Of a stretch of DNA of 64,000 nucleotides, positions 17,639 through 26,228 are shown piece after piece. Source of the DNA: Caulobacter sp. S45 (GTDB taxonomy: Bacteria > Pseudomonadota > Alphaproteobacteria > Caulobacterales > Caulobacteraceae); NCBI RefSeq assembly GCF_009765965.1, contig NZ_LMUL01000014.1, positions 62,001-126,000 on the forward strand, written 5' to 3'. Numbering within the stretch: position 1 is the stretch's first letter; each line of letters opens with the position of its first letter. Made by a program: the position numbers and the translations under genes. The notes beneath the pieces were generated by a model that ran no database searches, was not told the DNA's origin, and saw only the letters and a list, made by a program, of their open reading frames with translations.

Positions 17639-18313
17639 ATGATCGACAAACGCTGCCATGTGGCCGAGGCGTTGAAGGATGTGAGCGACGGGGCCACGGT
17701 GATGATCGGGGGCTTCGGGGCCGTCGGCCAGCCCGACTTCCTGATCGACGGCCTGGTCGAGCAGGGTGCGCGCGACCTCGTCGTGGTCGCCAACAACGCT
17801 GGCTGGAGCCGCGAGACCGGCATCCCGCGCCTGTTCGATCTGGGCCGGGTGCGCAAGATCGTCTGCAGCTTCCCCAAGAATTCTCCCGCCTTCGACGACC
17901 TGTTCCGCGTCGGCAAGATCGAGCTGGAGATCGTGCCCCAGGGCACGCTTGCCGAACGTATCCGCGCGGCGGGGGCGGGCGTGCCGGCCTTCTTCACCGC
18001 CACCGGAGTCGGCACCCAGATGGCGGCCGGCAAGGAGGTGCGCGAGTTCGGCGGCAAGACCTATCTGATGGAGGAGGCGCTGCACGCCGACCTAGCTCTG
18101 GTCGAGGCCTGGTGCGGCGACCGCTGGGGCAATCTCAGCTATCGCGGCAGCGGGCGCAACTTCAACCCGATCATGGCCATGGCGGCCCGGCTCACCGTCG
18201 CCCAGGTGCACGAGACGGTCGATCTCGGCGGCATCGCCCCAGACGAGGTCGTCACGCCGGGCCTTTTCGTCAACCACGTAGTCGATATCAACGGAGTCGC
18301 CCGTCATGGCTGA
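17639..18313 (+). CDS. 3-oxoacid CoA-transferase subunit A (PcaI/ScoA-like)
   Basis: This 224-residue family I CoA-transferase alpha subunit has the glycine-rich GGFGAVGQPDFLIDGL near residue 22 and the later GTQMAAGKEVREFGGKTY. It forms a heteromer with the product of the next gene, whose ATG overlaps this stop by 8 bases. Relatives transfer CoA from succinyl-CoA to 3-oxoadipate or acetoacetate. With the enoyl-CoA hydratase before it and thiolase-fold enzymes after it, a 3-oxoacid substrate is likely. The exact acid is not determinable. Confidence 0.9.
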   Translation: MIDKRCHVAEALKDVSDGATVMIGGFGAVGQPDFLIDGLVEQGARDLVVVANNAGWSRETGIPRLFDLGRVRKIVCSFPKNSPAFDDLFRVGKIELEIVPQGTLAERIRAAGAGVPAFFTATGVGTQMAAGKEVREFGGKTYLMEEALHADLALVEAWCGDRWGNLSYRGSGRNFNPIMAMAARLTVAQVHETVDLGGIAPDEVVTPGLFVNHVVDINGVARHG

Positions 18314-18974
18314 AGCGATCCCGCTCGACCGCGCCGCCATGGCCGCGCGCGTCGCCCGCGACATTCCCGAAGGCTGGATCGTCAACCTGGGCGTTGGTGT
18401 GCCCACCCAGGTCGCCGACCACGTGCCGCTGGATCGCGACGTGATCTTCCATTCCGAGAACGGCATCCTGGGCATGGGGCCCGCGCCTACGCCCGAGCAA
18501 TTCGATCCCTGGCTGGTCAACGCCGGCAAGAAGGCGGTGACGTTGAAGCCGGGGGCGGCCCTGTTCCACCACGCCGACAGCTTCGCCATGATCCGTGGCG
18601 GCCATATCGACCTGTGCGTGCTGGGCGCCTTCGAGGTGGCCGAGACCGGCGACCTGGCCAACTGGAGCACCGACTCCAACGACAAGACGCCGGCCGTCGG
18701 CGGGGCCATGGACTTGGCGGTCGGGGCCAAGCGGGTCTGGGTGGTGATGGAGCACACCACCCGCGACGGCCGTCCGCGACTGGTGAAGACGTGCTCCTAT
18801 CCGCTGACCGCGCTGGGCTCCATCTCGCGCATCTACACCAACCTGGCGGTGATCGACGTTGAATCTAAAGGCTTTGTGGTCAGGGAGATGATCCCCGGCA
18901 TGACGCGGGAGGCGCTGCAGAACCGCACCGAGGCGAAGCTGCACCTCGCCGCCACGACGGAGCGCCTGTCTTGA
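18306..18974 (+). CDS. 3-oxoacid CoA-transferase subunit B (PcaJ/ScoB-like)
   Basis: This 222-residue beta subunit carries the catalytic glutamate in the family motif SENGILGMGP (about residue 52), which forms the enzyme-CoA thioester. Other conserved parts are VNLGVGVPTQVAD near the start and GAMDLAVGAKRVWV in the middle. It starts 8 bases before the stop of subunit A, which should give equal synthesis. Its own stop is overlapped by the TTG start of the next gene. Together A and B make the complete family I transferase. Confidence 0.92.
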   Translation: MAEAIPLDRAAMAARVARDIPEGWIVNLGVGVPTQVADHVPLDRDVIFHSENGILGMGPAPTPEQFDPWLVNAGKKAVTLKPGAALFHHADSFAMIRGGHIDLCVLGAFEVAETGDLANWSTDSNDKTPAVGGAMDLAVGAKRVWVVMEHTTRDGRPRLVKTCSYPLTALGSISRIYTNLAVIDVESKGFVVREMIPGMTREALQNRTEAKLHLAATTERLS

Positions 18975-19849
18975 CCCCGAACGCGCGGCGCAAGGCGTTC
19001 ATGGCCCTGCTGTCGGGCGGTGGCTGCGTGCGGCCGGCCTCTGTGGTCGACCCCCTGTCCATGCGCGCGGCCGAGGACATCGGCTACGAGGTCGCCATGT
19101 TGGCGGGATCGGTGGCCTCGCTGGCGGTGCTGGGCGCGCCTGACCTGGCGGTGCTGACGCTCAGCGAACTGGCCGAGCAGGTGCGCCGCGTTTGCCGTAA
19201 CAGCGCCATCCCGCTGCTGGTGGACGGCGACCACGGCTACGGCAATGCGCTGAGCGCGCGCCGCACCGTCGAGGAGCTGGAAGGCGCGGGCGCCGCCGCC
19301 GTCACCATCGAGGACACCGAGCTCCCCGCCGCCTCCAGCGGGCCGGGCCGGCTGCTGCCGATCCAGGTTGCTGGCGCCAAGGTGCGCGCGGCCGTCGACG
19401 CCCGCCAGGACCTGGACTTCACCGTCGTCGGCCGCACCAACGCGGCCCTGACCGTTGATCGCGACGACCTTCTGGCGCGCCAGGCGGCGTTCGAAGACGC
19501 CGGTTGCCAGGCCATCTTTATCGCCGGCTTGAAGACGCTCGAAGACCTGGACGCCCTGGCCAAGGGGAGGCGTACACCGCTGATCCTGGCCTCCGCCATC
19601 AAGGGCGTCGACGACGCCGAGCTCGCGGCGCGCGGCGTGCGGATTCAGCTGCAGGGCCACCAGCCCAGTTTCGACGCCTGGATGGCCACCTACCGTCGTC
19701 TCTATCAGCAGCGTCACGGCGACTTTCCCGCAGAGACCGATCCCCGCGTCCTGACCAAGCAGCTCAGCGGCCACGGCCACTACGTGCGGTGGACCGAAGA
19801 CTATCTCGACGGATCGGCGCCGCCGACAGACACCGGGAGCCAGACGTGA
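18971..19849 (+). CDS. isocitrate lyase/PEP mutase superfamily protein, oxaloacetate decarboxylase-like
   Basis: This 292-residue TIM-barrel protein of the PEP mutase superfamily has the metal-binding DGDHGYGNA, then the segment TIEDTELPA, and the VVGRTNA strand typical of oxaloacetate decarboxylase-type members. The Cys-containing lyase loop (KKCGH) of isocitrate or methylisocitrate lyases is absent, which argues against C-C lyase chemistry of that kind. The start is a TTG overlapping the preceding stop (TTGA). In this operon it could decarboxylate or cleave an oxaloacetate-like intermediate. That is inference from family and position. Confidence 0.78.
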   Translation: MTPNARRKAFMALLSGGGCVRPASVVDPLSMRAAEDIGYEVAMLAGSVASLAVLGAPDLAVLTLSELAEQVRRVCRNSAIPLLVDGDHGYGNALSARRTVEELEGAGAAAVTIEDTELPAASSGPGRLLPIQVAGAKVRAAVDARQDLDFTVVGRTNAALTVDRDDLLARQAAFEDAGCQAIFIAGLKTLEDLDALAKGRRTPLILASAIKGVDDAELAARGVRIQLQGHQPSFDAWMATYRRLYQQRHGDFPAETDPRVLTKQLSGHGHYVRWTEDYLDGSAPPTDTGSQT

Positions 19850-21006
19850 CCCGCAACCTTTCCAAAGTCGCCGCAGTCGTGGGCGTCGGCCATACCGATT
19901 ACCGTGGCGACTGGACCCGCGTGCGCGCCGGCGAGAAGCCGCGCGACTCGGTCGGCTACGGCGCGGACGCCTTCAAGGCCGCCCTGGCCGACGCGGGGCT
20001 CCAGGCGTCGGACATCGACGGGCTGATCGTCGGCCCCACCACGCCCTATGAGCGGTTGGGCGAGGTGCTGGGCCTGGACGTGCGCTGGGGCGGGCAGGCC
20101 GACGCCATGCTGGGCGTGATCCAGGCCTGTATGGCCATCAACGCCGGTCTCGCGGAAGTCGTGGCCCTGGTCTACGGCAACAACCAGCGTTCGGGCGGCG
20201 CCAACTATGGCGGCGACAATGCGGTGGGGGGCGCGTCCTTCCTGTCCTACATCTACCATGCACCCTGGGGCTTCACCTCGCAGGGCGCGCTCTACGCCAT
20301 GATGTTCCGCCGTTACATGGAGGAGACGGGCCTGACCTCGGCCGAGCTTGGCGAGGTGGCGGTGGCTCAGCGGCTGCATTCCAGCTTGAACCCCAACGCC
20401 ATCCAGCAGAAGCGGATCACGGTGCAGGACTATGTGGACTCCGCCTTCGTGTGCGAGCCGCTGCACATCTTCGACTACTGCCTGATCAACGACGGCGGCG
20501 TGGCCTTGATCGTGTGCGAGGGGGAACGCGCCAAGAAGATCCGCAAGGACCCGGTGACCATCCACGGAGTCGGCCGCTACGACCTGAACAAGGGCGCCAC
20601 CAGCCTGGAACCGCGCCTGACCAACTATTACCTCCCGGCCCAGCAGGCGGTGGCCGAGCAGGTGTTCGGTGCGGCCGGGATCGGGCCGAAGGATGTCTCC
20701 TCCATGCAGGTCTACGACAGCTTCTCCTGCCACATCCCCCTGGCGCTGGAGGGCTACGGCTACTGCAAGGTGGGCGAGGCCGGCCGGTTCATGCGCGAAC
20801 ACGGCATCTCGGTGGAGAGGGGCTTGCCGGTGAACACCAGCGGCGGCCACCTGTCGGAAAGCTACATGCAGGGCTGGGCCCACCAGGTCGAGGCGGTGCG
20901 CCAGGTGCGTGGCGAGTGCGGCGAGCGTCAGGTCAAGGACTGCAACTACGTCCACTACAGCTCCGACGTGGCCGGCAAGGCCGTCTCGATCATCTACGGC
21001 CGCTGA
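19846..21006 (+). CDS. thiolase-fold protein, Ltp2/SCP-x-like (probable retro-aldolase rather than thiolase)
   Basis: This 386-residue thiolase-superfamily protein starts at a GTG that overlaps the preceding stop. At the place of the acylating Cys the sequence reads GGQADAMLG (about residues 83-90) with no Cys. The C-terminal active-site loop reads GGHLSESYMQG, placing Tyr340 where thiolases have the GHP histidine. This matches Ltp2-type lipid-transfer proteins that act as steroid side-chain aldolases with a DUF35 partner. Such a partner is encoded 11 bases downstream. C-C cleavage by retro-aldol chemistry is therefore a better guess than CoA thiolysis. Confidence 0.8.
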   Translation: MTRNLSKVAAVVGVGHTDYRGDWTRVRAGEKPRDSVGYGADAFKAALADAGLQASDIDGLIVGPTTPYERLGEVLGLDVRWGGQADAMLGVIQACMAINAGLAEVVALVYGNNQRSGGANYGGDNAVGGASFLSYIYHAPWGFTSQGALYAMMFRRYMEETGLTSAELGEVAVAQRLHSSLNPNAIQQKRITVQDYVDSAFVCEPLHIFDYCLINDGGVALIVCEGERAKKIRKDPVTIHGVGRYDLNKGATSLEPRLTNYYLPAQQAVAEQVFGAAGIGPKDVSSMQVYDSFSCHIPLALEGYGYCKVGEAGRFMREHGISVERGLPVNTSGGHLSESYMQGWAHQVEAVRQVRGECGERQVKDCNYVHYSSDVAGKAVSIIYGR

Positions 21007-21017
21007 GGAGAACCGGC

Positions 21018-21428
21018 ATGGCCAACTCCAAGATCGTCATGGGCATCGACGACATTCCCATGTGGGCGAGCATCGACCGCCATCGCCTGGAGCTGCAGAC
21101 CTGCGACGACTGCGGCGCGATCCGCTATCCGCCCGCCCCGGTCTGTCCCAAGTGCCTGTCGGAGAAGGCGACCTGGACCGCGGTGTCGGGGGAGGGGACG
21201 ATCATCTCGTGGGTGGTGTTCCACCGGAAGTATTTCGACGACCATCCACCGCCCTACAACTCCACCGCCGTCGAGCTGGACGAGGGGCCGATCATCGTCA
21301 CCCAGCTGCAGGGCGATGAGCCCGAGGGCAGCTGGATCGGCAAGCGGGTGCGGCTGGGCTATGCTGAGCACGCCGGGCGCACCCAGCATTTCGCGCGTCT
21401 GATCGCGACGCCCGCCGGGCAGGCCTGA
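21018..21428 (+). CDS. DUF35 zinc-ribbon/OB-fold protein, partner of the upstream thiolase-fold protein
   Basis: This 136-residue protein has an N-terminal rubredoxin-like zinc ribbon with four Cys (CDDCG near residue 30, then CPKC near 44). An OB fold follows, beginning GEGTIISWVVFHR. DUF35 proteins form obligate complexes with thiolase-fold enzymes in steroid-type aldolases and in archaeal mevalonate synthesis. A GAGGAGA site precedes the ATG. It sits between two thiolase-fold genes and most likely pairs with the one just upstream. A second DUF35 gene follows the second thiolase-fold gene. Confidence 0.88.
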   Translation: MANSKIVMGIDDIPMWASIDRHRLELQTCDDCGAIRYPPAPVCPKCLSEKATWTAVSGEGTIISWVVFHRKYFDDHPPPYNSTAVELDEGPIIVTQLQGDEPEGSWIGKRVRLGYAEHAGRTQHFARLIATPAGQA

Positions 21429-21432
21429 GCGC

Positions 21433-22602
21433 GTGGCCCGTCCCGCCTCCGCCTATATCGCCGGCGCCTACGAACTGCCGATGCGCCTCTATCCGGACAA
21501 GTCGCTGGCCGAGCTCCAGGCCGAGGCCATGCTGGGCGCGCTGGCCGACGCGGGGCTGGAGCGCAGCGATATCGATGGCTTCTTCTGCGGACCGGACGCG
21601 CCGGGCACGGGACCGCTGTCGATCGCCGACTACCTGAACCTCAAGCTGCGCCACGTCGACACCACCAACACCAGCGGCTCGTCCTACACCATCCACGTGG
21701 CCCACGCGGCCCAGGCCATCGCTGCCGGCAAATGCGACGTGGCCCTGATCACCCTGGCCGGTCGCCCCCGCAGCGAGGGCCGGGCCAAGGGCGCCCTGGC
21801 CCGCACCGATAATCCCCAGCAGCCCGACTTCCAGTGGGAGCACCCGTTCGGCCTGGCGGTGATCAACGTCTACGGCATGACCGCCATGCGCCACATGCAC
21901 CAGTACGGCACCACCAGCGAGCAACTGGCCTGGGTCAAGGTCGCCGCCTCCCACCACGCCCAGCACAACCCCTATGCGTTGTTCCGAGACCTGGTGACGG
22001 TGGAGGAGGTGGCCAACTCGCCCCTGGTGTGCGACCCGCTGCACCGGTTGGACTGCTGCGTGGTCACCGACGGCGGCGGCGCCCTTTTAGTGGTGCGCCC
22101 CGAGATCGCCCGCAACCTCAAGCGCCCCCTGGTCAGGCTGATCGGTTCGGCGGAGGCGCCTAAAGGCCAGAACGGCGGCGAGTTCGACATCACCGTTTCC
22201 GGCGCGGCCCAGTCCGGCCCGGCGGCCCTGGCCGAGGCGGGCGTGACCGGCGCCGACATCCGCTACGCCTCGCTCTACGACAGCTTCACCATCACCGTGC
22301 TGATGCAGCTGGAGGACCTGGGTTTTTGCGCCAAGGGTCAGGGCGGGGCCTTCGTCGCGGACGGAGGGCTGATCTCGGGCGTCGGCAGGCTGGCGGTCAA
22401 CACCGACGGCGGCGGGCTGTGCAACAACCATCCCGCCAACCGGGGCGGCATGACCAAGGTGATCGAAGCGGTGCGCCAACTGCGCGGCGAGGCGCATCCA
22501 GCGGTGCAGGTTCCGAACCTGGACCTCGCCCTGGTCAACGCCATCGGCGGCCAGCTGGCCGTGCGCCACGCCAGCGCCACCCTGGTGCTTGAACGAGAAT
22601 AG
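21433..22602 (+). CDS. second thiolase-fold/lipid-transfer-type protein lacking the nucleophilic Cys
   Basis: This 389-residue thiolase-superfamily protein starts with a GTG 4 bases after the DUF35 stop. The loop that should carry the acyl-accepting Cys reads TNTSGSSY (residues 79-85), so Ser occupies that area. The C-terminal CxGG Cys is also absent (NAIGGQ). The His loop is kept as GGGLCNNHP, with His333. It differs from the first thiolase-fold gene, which kept neither. It may be a non-decarboxylating aldolase, a degenerate partner subunit or a Ser-based acyltransferase. Its DUF35 partner follows directly. Confidence 0.78.
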   Translation: MARPASAYIAGAYELPMRLYPDKSLAELQAEAMLGALADAGLERSDIDGFFCGPDAPGTGPLSIADYLNLKLRHVDTTNTSGSSYTIHVAHAAQAIAAGKCDVALITLAGRPRSEGRAKGALARTDNPQQPDFQWEHPFGLAVINVYGMTAMRHMHQYGTTSEQLAWVKVAASHHAQHNPYALFRDLVTVEEVANSPLVCDPLHRLDCCVVTDGGGALLVVRPEIARNLKRPLVRLIGSAEAPKGQNGGEFDITVSGAAQSGPAALAEAGVTGADIRYASLYDSFTITVLMQLEDLGFCAKGQGGAFVADGGLISGVGRLAVNTDGGGLCNNHPANRGGMTKVIEAVRQLRGEAHPAVQVPNLDLALVNAIGGQLAVRHASATLVLERE

Positions 22603-22612
22603 GAGGCCGGCC

Positions 22613-23023
22613 TTGGCCCAAGCAGAGCGCATTCCCGCCGATCCCAATCCCTCCCCGGAGACCGAGGCGTTCTGGGAGGCGGCCAAGGCCGGCAGGTTCC
22701 TGGTGCGGTGCTGCAAGGCGTGCGGCAAGGCCCACTGGTATCCGCGCACCCTGTGTCCCTTCTGCGCCAGCCTGGATACCGAGTGGATCGAAGGGTCGGG
22801 CAGAGGGACGATCTACAGCTACAGCTATATGCGCAGGGCGACGCCGCCCTTCGTCATGGCCTATGTCGCCCTGGCCGAGGGGCCGACGATGATGACCAAT
22901 ATCGTCGACTGCGATCCCGAGGGCCTGCGCATCGGCGACGCGGTGGAGCTGGCCTTCCGCAGTAGCGAGGGCGGGTTCGCCGTCCCTTGCTTCCGACCGA
23001 GCGGCGTCGGGGCTGCATCGTGA
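22613..23023 (+). CDS. DUF35 zinc-ribbon/OB-fold protein, partner of the second thiolase-fold protein
   Basis: This 136-residue protein has a zinc ribbon (CCKACG near residue 31 and CPFC near 47) and a C-terminal OB fold starting GSGRGTIYSYSYM. The TTG at 22613 is preferred because AGGAGG lies just upstream, overlapping the stop of the thiolase-fold gene. The in-frame ATG at 22589 lies inside that gene. The last codon overlaps the GTG of the dehydratase gene (GTGA). The repeated thiolase-DUF35 unit suggests two separate complexes in one pathway. Confidence 0.87.
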   Translation: MAQAERIPADPNPSPETEAFWEAAKAGRFLVRCCKACGKAHWYPRTLCPFCASLDTEWIEGSGRGTIYSYSYMRRATPPFVMAYVALAEGPTMMTNIVDCDPEGLRIGDAVELAFRSSEGGFAVPCFRPSGVGAAS

Positions 23024-24750
23024 GCGAAAAGCCGCCCCACGGCTTCGCCCGGGGCCTGACCAACTACGGCGACGCGCGCTTCAGCCTGTATCTGCGGCGC
23101 TCCTTCGCCAGCTCGATGGGCTATTCGCGCGAGATGCTCGACCGCCCCATCGTCGGCGTCTGCTACGCCGCCGGCGGGTTCAACAACTGCCATCGCCACG
23201 TGCCCGAACTGGTCGAGGCGGTGAAGCGCGGCGTGCTGGCGGCGGGCGGCCTGCCGGTGGAGTTTCCCACCATCACGCTGGGCGAAGTATTCCTATCGCC
23301 TACCAGCCTGAAGTTTCGCAACCTGATGTCGATGGATGTGGAGGAGATGATCCGCGCCCAGCCGATGGACTCCGTGGTGCTCGTCGGCGGCTGTGACAAG
23401 ACCGTGCCGGCCCAGCTGATGGGCGCCGCTTCCGCCGACCTGCCGGCGATCCAGCTGGTCACGGGGCCGATGTCCACCGGGCGCTATCATGGCGAGCGGC
23501 TGGGCGCCTGCACCGACTGCCGCCGGTTCTGGGGTCGTTATCGCGCCGGCCAGGTCGACGATGCGGAGATCCAGGCCGTCGAGGGGCGTCTGGCGACCAC
23601 GTCGGGCACCTGCGCGGTGATGGGGACCGCCAGCACCATGGCCGCTATCGCCGAGGCGCTCGGCATGATGCCGGCTGGCGCCGCCGCCGTCCCCTCCGTC
23701 GATGCAGAGCGCCTGCGCATCGCCGAGGAGAGCGGGAGGGTCGCGGTCGAGCTGATCGCCCATCCCCGCCGCCCAAGCGAGATCATCACCGCCCCGTCGG
23801 TAGAGAACGCGTTGCGGGTGCTGCTGGCTATCGGCGGTTCGACCAACGCCATCCTGCACCTGACCGCCATCGCGGGGCGGCTGGGACTGAAGATCGGCCT
23901 GGACCGGCTGAACGCGCTCTCCGACACCACCCCGGTGCTGGTCAACCTGAAGCCGACCGGCGATCTGTATATGGAGGACCTAGCGGCGGCGGGCGGGATA
24001 CCGGCGGTGATGCGCGAGCTGCGCCACCTGCTGCACCTGGACTGCCTCACCGTCACCGGCGAGACCTTGGCCGAGCGGCTGGACCGGTGGGACCCTTGGG
24101 TCGACCGCGCGGCCGTGCGCCCCTTCGCCGACCCGGTGGACCCGCAGGGCGGCTTGGTGGCCCTGTTCGGTAGCCTCGCGCCGCTCGGCGCCATCCTCAA
24201 GCGCTCCGCCGCCGATCCCGCCCTGTTCGAGCGCGAGGCGCGCTGCGTGGTGTTCGATTCGCTGGAGGACCTGGCGGACCGGATCGACGCGCCCGAGCTG
24301 GACGTCACCGCCGACGACGCCCTGATCCTGCTCAACGCCGGCCCGCGCAGCGCCTCGGCCATGCCGGAGGCGGGCTATATCCCGATCCCAAGGAAGCTAG
24401 CGGAGCAGGGAGTCAAGGACATGATCCGTATCTCCGACGCGCGCATGAGCGGCACTGCCTTTGGCACGGTGATCCTGCACGTGGCGCCGGACGCCGCCTC
24501 GGGCGGCCCGATCTCCCGCATCCGCACCGGCGACCGCATCGCGCTGAGCGTGGCCAAGCGCAGGCTCGACCTGCTGGTGTCGGAGGAAGAGCTGGCGGCG
24601 CGCACGCCCTTGGCGGATCTCACCATGCAACAGGTGCGGCGCGGCCATGACTGGCTGCACGCCCGCTTCATCACCCAGGCCGACGAGGGTTGCGACTTCA
24701 CCTTCCTGCGCGGCGAAGGCGAAACGGCTATCTCGGATGTGGACGGCTGA
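23020..24750 (+). CDS. IlvD/Edd-family dehydratase
   Basis: This 576-residue Fe-S dehydratase has cluster-ligand cysteines visible as NNCH (about 60), GGCDKT (about 125) and SGTCAVMGT (about 200). The family removes water from 2,3-dihydroxy acids or sugar acids to give 2-keto-3-deoxy acids. The length and NNCH first motif fit the catabolic sugar-acid or hydroxyacid branch as well as IlvD. The GTG at 23020 overlaps the DUF35 stop. In this operon it can supply 2-oxoacids to the ThDP enzyme, so catabolism is favoured over branched-chain synthesis. Confidence 0.85.
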   Translation: MSEKPPHGFARGLTNYGDARFSLYLRRSFASSMGYSREMLDRPIVGVCYAAGGFNNCHRHVPELVEAVKRGVLAAGGLPVEFPTITLGEVFLSPTSLKFRNLMSMDVEEMIRAQPMDSVVLVGGCDKTVPAQLMGAASADLPAIQLVTGPMSTGRYHGERLGACTDCRRFWGRYRAGQVDDAEIQAVEGRLATTSGTCAVMGTASTMAAIAEALGMMPAGAAAVPSVDAERLRIAEESGRVAVELIAHPRRPSEIITAPSVENALRVLLAIGGSTNAILHLTAIAGRLGLKIGLDRLNALSDTTPVLVNLKPTGDLYMEDLAAAGGIPAVMRELRHLLHLDCLTVTGETLAERLDRWDPWVDRAAVRPFADPVDPQGGLVALFGSLAPLGAILKRSAADPALFEREARCVVFDSLEDLADRIDAPELDVTADDALILLNAGPRSASAMPEAGYIPIPRKLAEQGVKDMIRISDARMSGTAFGTVILHVAPDAASGGPISRIRTGDRIALSVAKRRLDLLVSEEELAARTPLADLTMQQVRRGHDWLHARFITQADEGCDFTFLRGEGETAISDVDG

Positions 24751-24782
24751 GCGGCGCCGTTCGATCCGTGCAAAGGTAGGCC

Positions 24783-26228
24783 ATGTCCTCGACCCCGACT
24801 TCGGAGCTGATCGCCCGCCTGACCGGCGTGGTCGGCGACGCCGGCCTGATCCTGGACGCGCCAGGCAAGGCGCCCTTCCTGCGCGATTGGCGCGACGTCT
24901 TCCACGGGCAGGCGGTGGCTGTCGTGCGGCCGAAGAGCACGGCGGAGGTCGCGGGCGTGGTGCGAATCTGCGCCGAGTTCGGCGTCGTCATCACCCCGCA
25001 TGGCGGCGGAACCGGGCTGGCGGGCGGGGCCACGCCGCTGGATGCGCCGGGCCAGATCGTGCTGGCTCTGGATCGCATGAACCGGGTGCGCGACCTGGAC
25101 ATTGTCGACAATGTGCTGGTCGCCGAAGCGGGGTGCGTGCTGCAAAGCCTGCAGGTGGCCGCCGAAGAGGCCGGGCGGCTCCTACCGCTCAGTTTCGCCG
25201 CCGAGGGCAGCGCCCAGATCGGCGGGGCCATCGCCACCAACGCCGGCGGCGTCAACGTGCTGCGCTACGGTTCCGCGCGCCAGTTGGTGCTGGGGCTGGA
25301 GGTGGTGTTGCCTGATGGCGCGGTGCTGGATCGCCTGCGTCGCCTGCGCAAGGACAACGCCGGTTACGACCTCAAGCAGATGTTCATTGGCTCGGAGGGC
25401 ACGCTGGGGATCATCACCGCTGTCAGCCTTCGGCTGTTCCCGCGCCCGGTGCAGACCCAGGCCGCCGTGGTCGCCGTCGGCGGCCCCGAGGCGGCGGTGG
25501 AGTTGTATGTGCGGCTGAATGCGGAGATGGGCGAGTTCCTATCCAGCTTCGAGCTGATCTCGGCCGCCGCGTGCAAGGTTTCGCTGGATCACCTGCCCGA
25601 CGCCAACTGGCCGTTCCGCGGCGGCTGGAGCGTGTTGGTCGAGGTCGCCACCAGCAGCCCCGAGGTTCCGCTGGCAGATATCCTCGAGGCGGCGCTCGGC
25701 CGCGCGCTGGAGCACGGCTGCGCCGAGGACGCCGTGATCGCCCAGACCCTGGCCCAGGGCCAGGGCTTCTGGCGCGTGCGCGAAGGGGCGTCGGAGGGCG
25801 AACGCGCGGCGGGCAAGAGCGTCAAGCACGATGTCTCCACCCCGATCTCGAGGATACCGGCCCTGATCCGGGCGGTGGAGGCAGGCCTGGCGGAGCGCTT
25901 TCCCGGCGCGCGGCCGAACATCTTCGGTCATGTCGGCGACGGCAACATGCACGTCAATGTCATCCTGTCGCCCGCGCAGGCGAACGACCCACAGGCGCCC
26001 GAGCGCATCAACCGCCTCGTGCACGACCTGATCGCGGCCGAGGGCGGGAGCATCACCGCGGAGCACGGCGTCGGGCAATACCGGATCGCCGACCTGTACC
26101 GCTACACCTCGCCGGTGGACATGGGGGTGATGGAGCAGTTGAAGCGAATGCTCGATCCGGCCGGGTTGATGAACCCTGGCAAGGTGATTTCAAGCGCAGC
26201 CGCCGTCGATGGCGGCGCAACGCACTGA
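24783..26228 (+). CDS. FAD-linked 2-hydroxyacid dehydrogenase (GlcD/D-lactate dehydrogenase type)
   Basis: This 481-residue flavoprotein has an N-terminal PCMH FAD-binding domain with the pyrophosphate loop PHGGGTGLAGG (about 78-88) and GSEGTLGIITAVSLR (about 200). A C-terminal FAD-oxidase domain contains the metal-site segment NIFGHVGDGNMHVNV and EHGVGQYR. Family members oxidise D-2-hydroxy acids to 2-oxoacids and pass electrons to quinone or cytochrome. It is the last gene of the plus-strand catabolic run. It probably forms the 2-oxoacid used by the ThDP enzyme. Confidence 0.88.
   Translation: MSSTPTSELIARLTGVVGDAGLILDAPGKAPFLRDWRDVFHGQAVAVVRPKSTAEVAGVVRICAEFGVVITPHGGGTGLAGGATPLDAPGQIVLALDRMNRVRDLDIVDNVLVAEAGCVLQSLQVAAEEAGRLLPLSFAAEGSAQIGGAIATNAGGVNVLRYGSARQLVLGLEVVLPDGAVLDRLRRLRKDNAGYDLKQMFIGSEGTLGIITAVSLRLFPRPVQTQAAVVAVGGPEAAVELYVRLNAEMGEFLSSFELISAAACKVSLDHLPDANWPFRGGWSVLVEVATSSPEVPLADILEAALGRALEHGCAEDAVIAQTLAQGQGFWRVREGASEGERAAGKSVKHDVSTPISRIPALIRAVEAGLAERFPGARPNIFGHVGDGNMHVNVILSPAQANDPQAPERINRLVHDLIAAEGGSITAEHGVGQYRIADLYRYTSPVDMGVMEQLKRMLDPAGLMNPGKVISSAAAVDGGATH

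Noticed and set aside
18971-19849. Isocitrate or methylisocitrate lyase
   Set aside because: The KKCGH loop of those lyases is absent; the IEDTELPA and RTNA segments fit oxaloacetate-decarboxylase-type members better.
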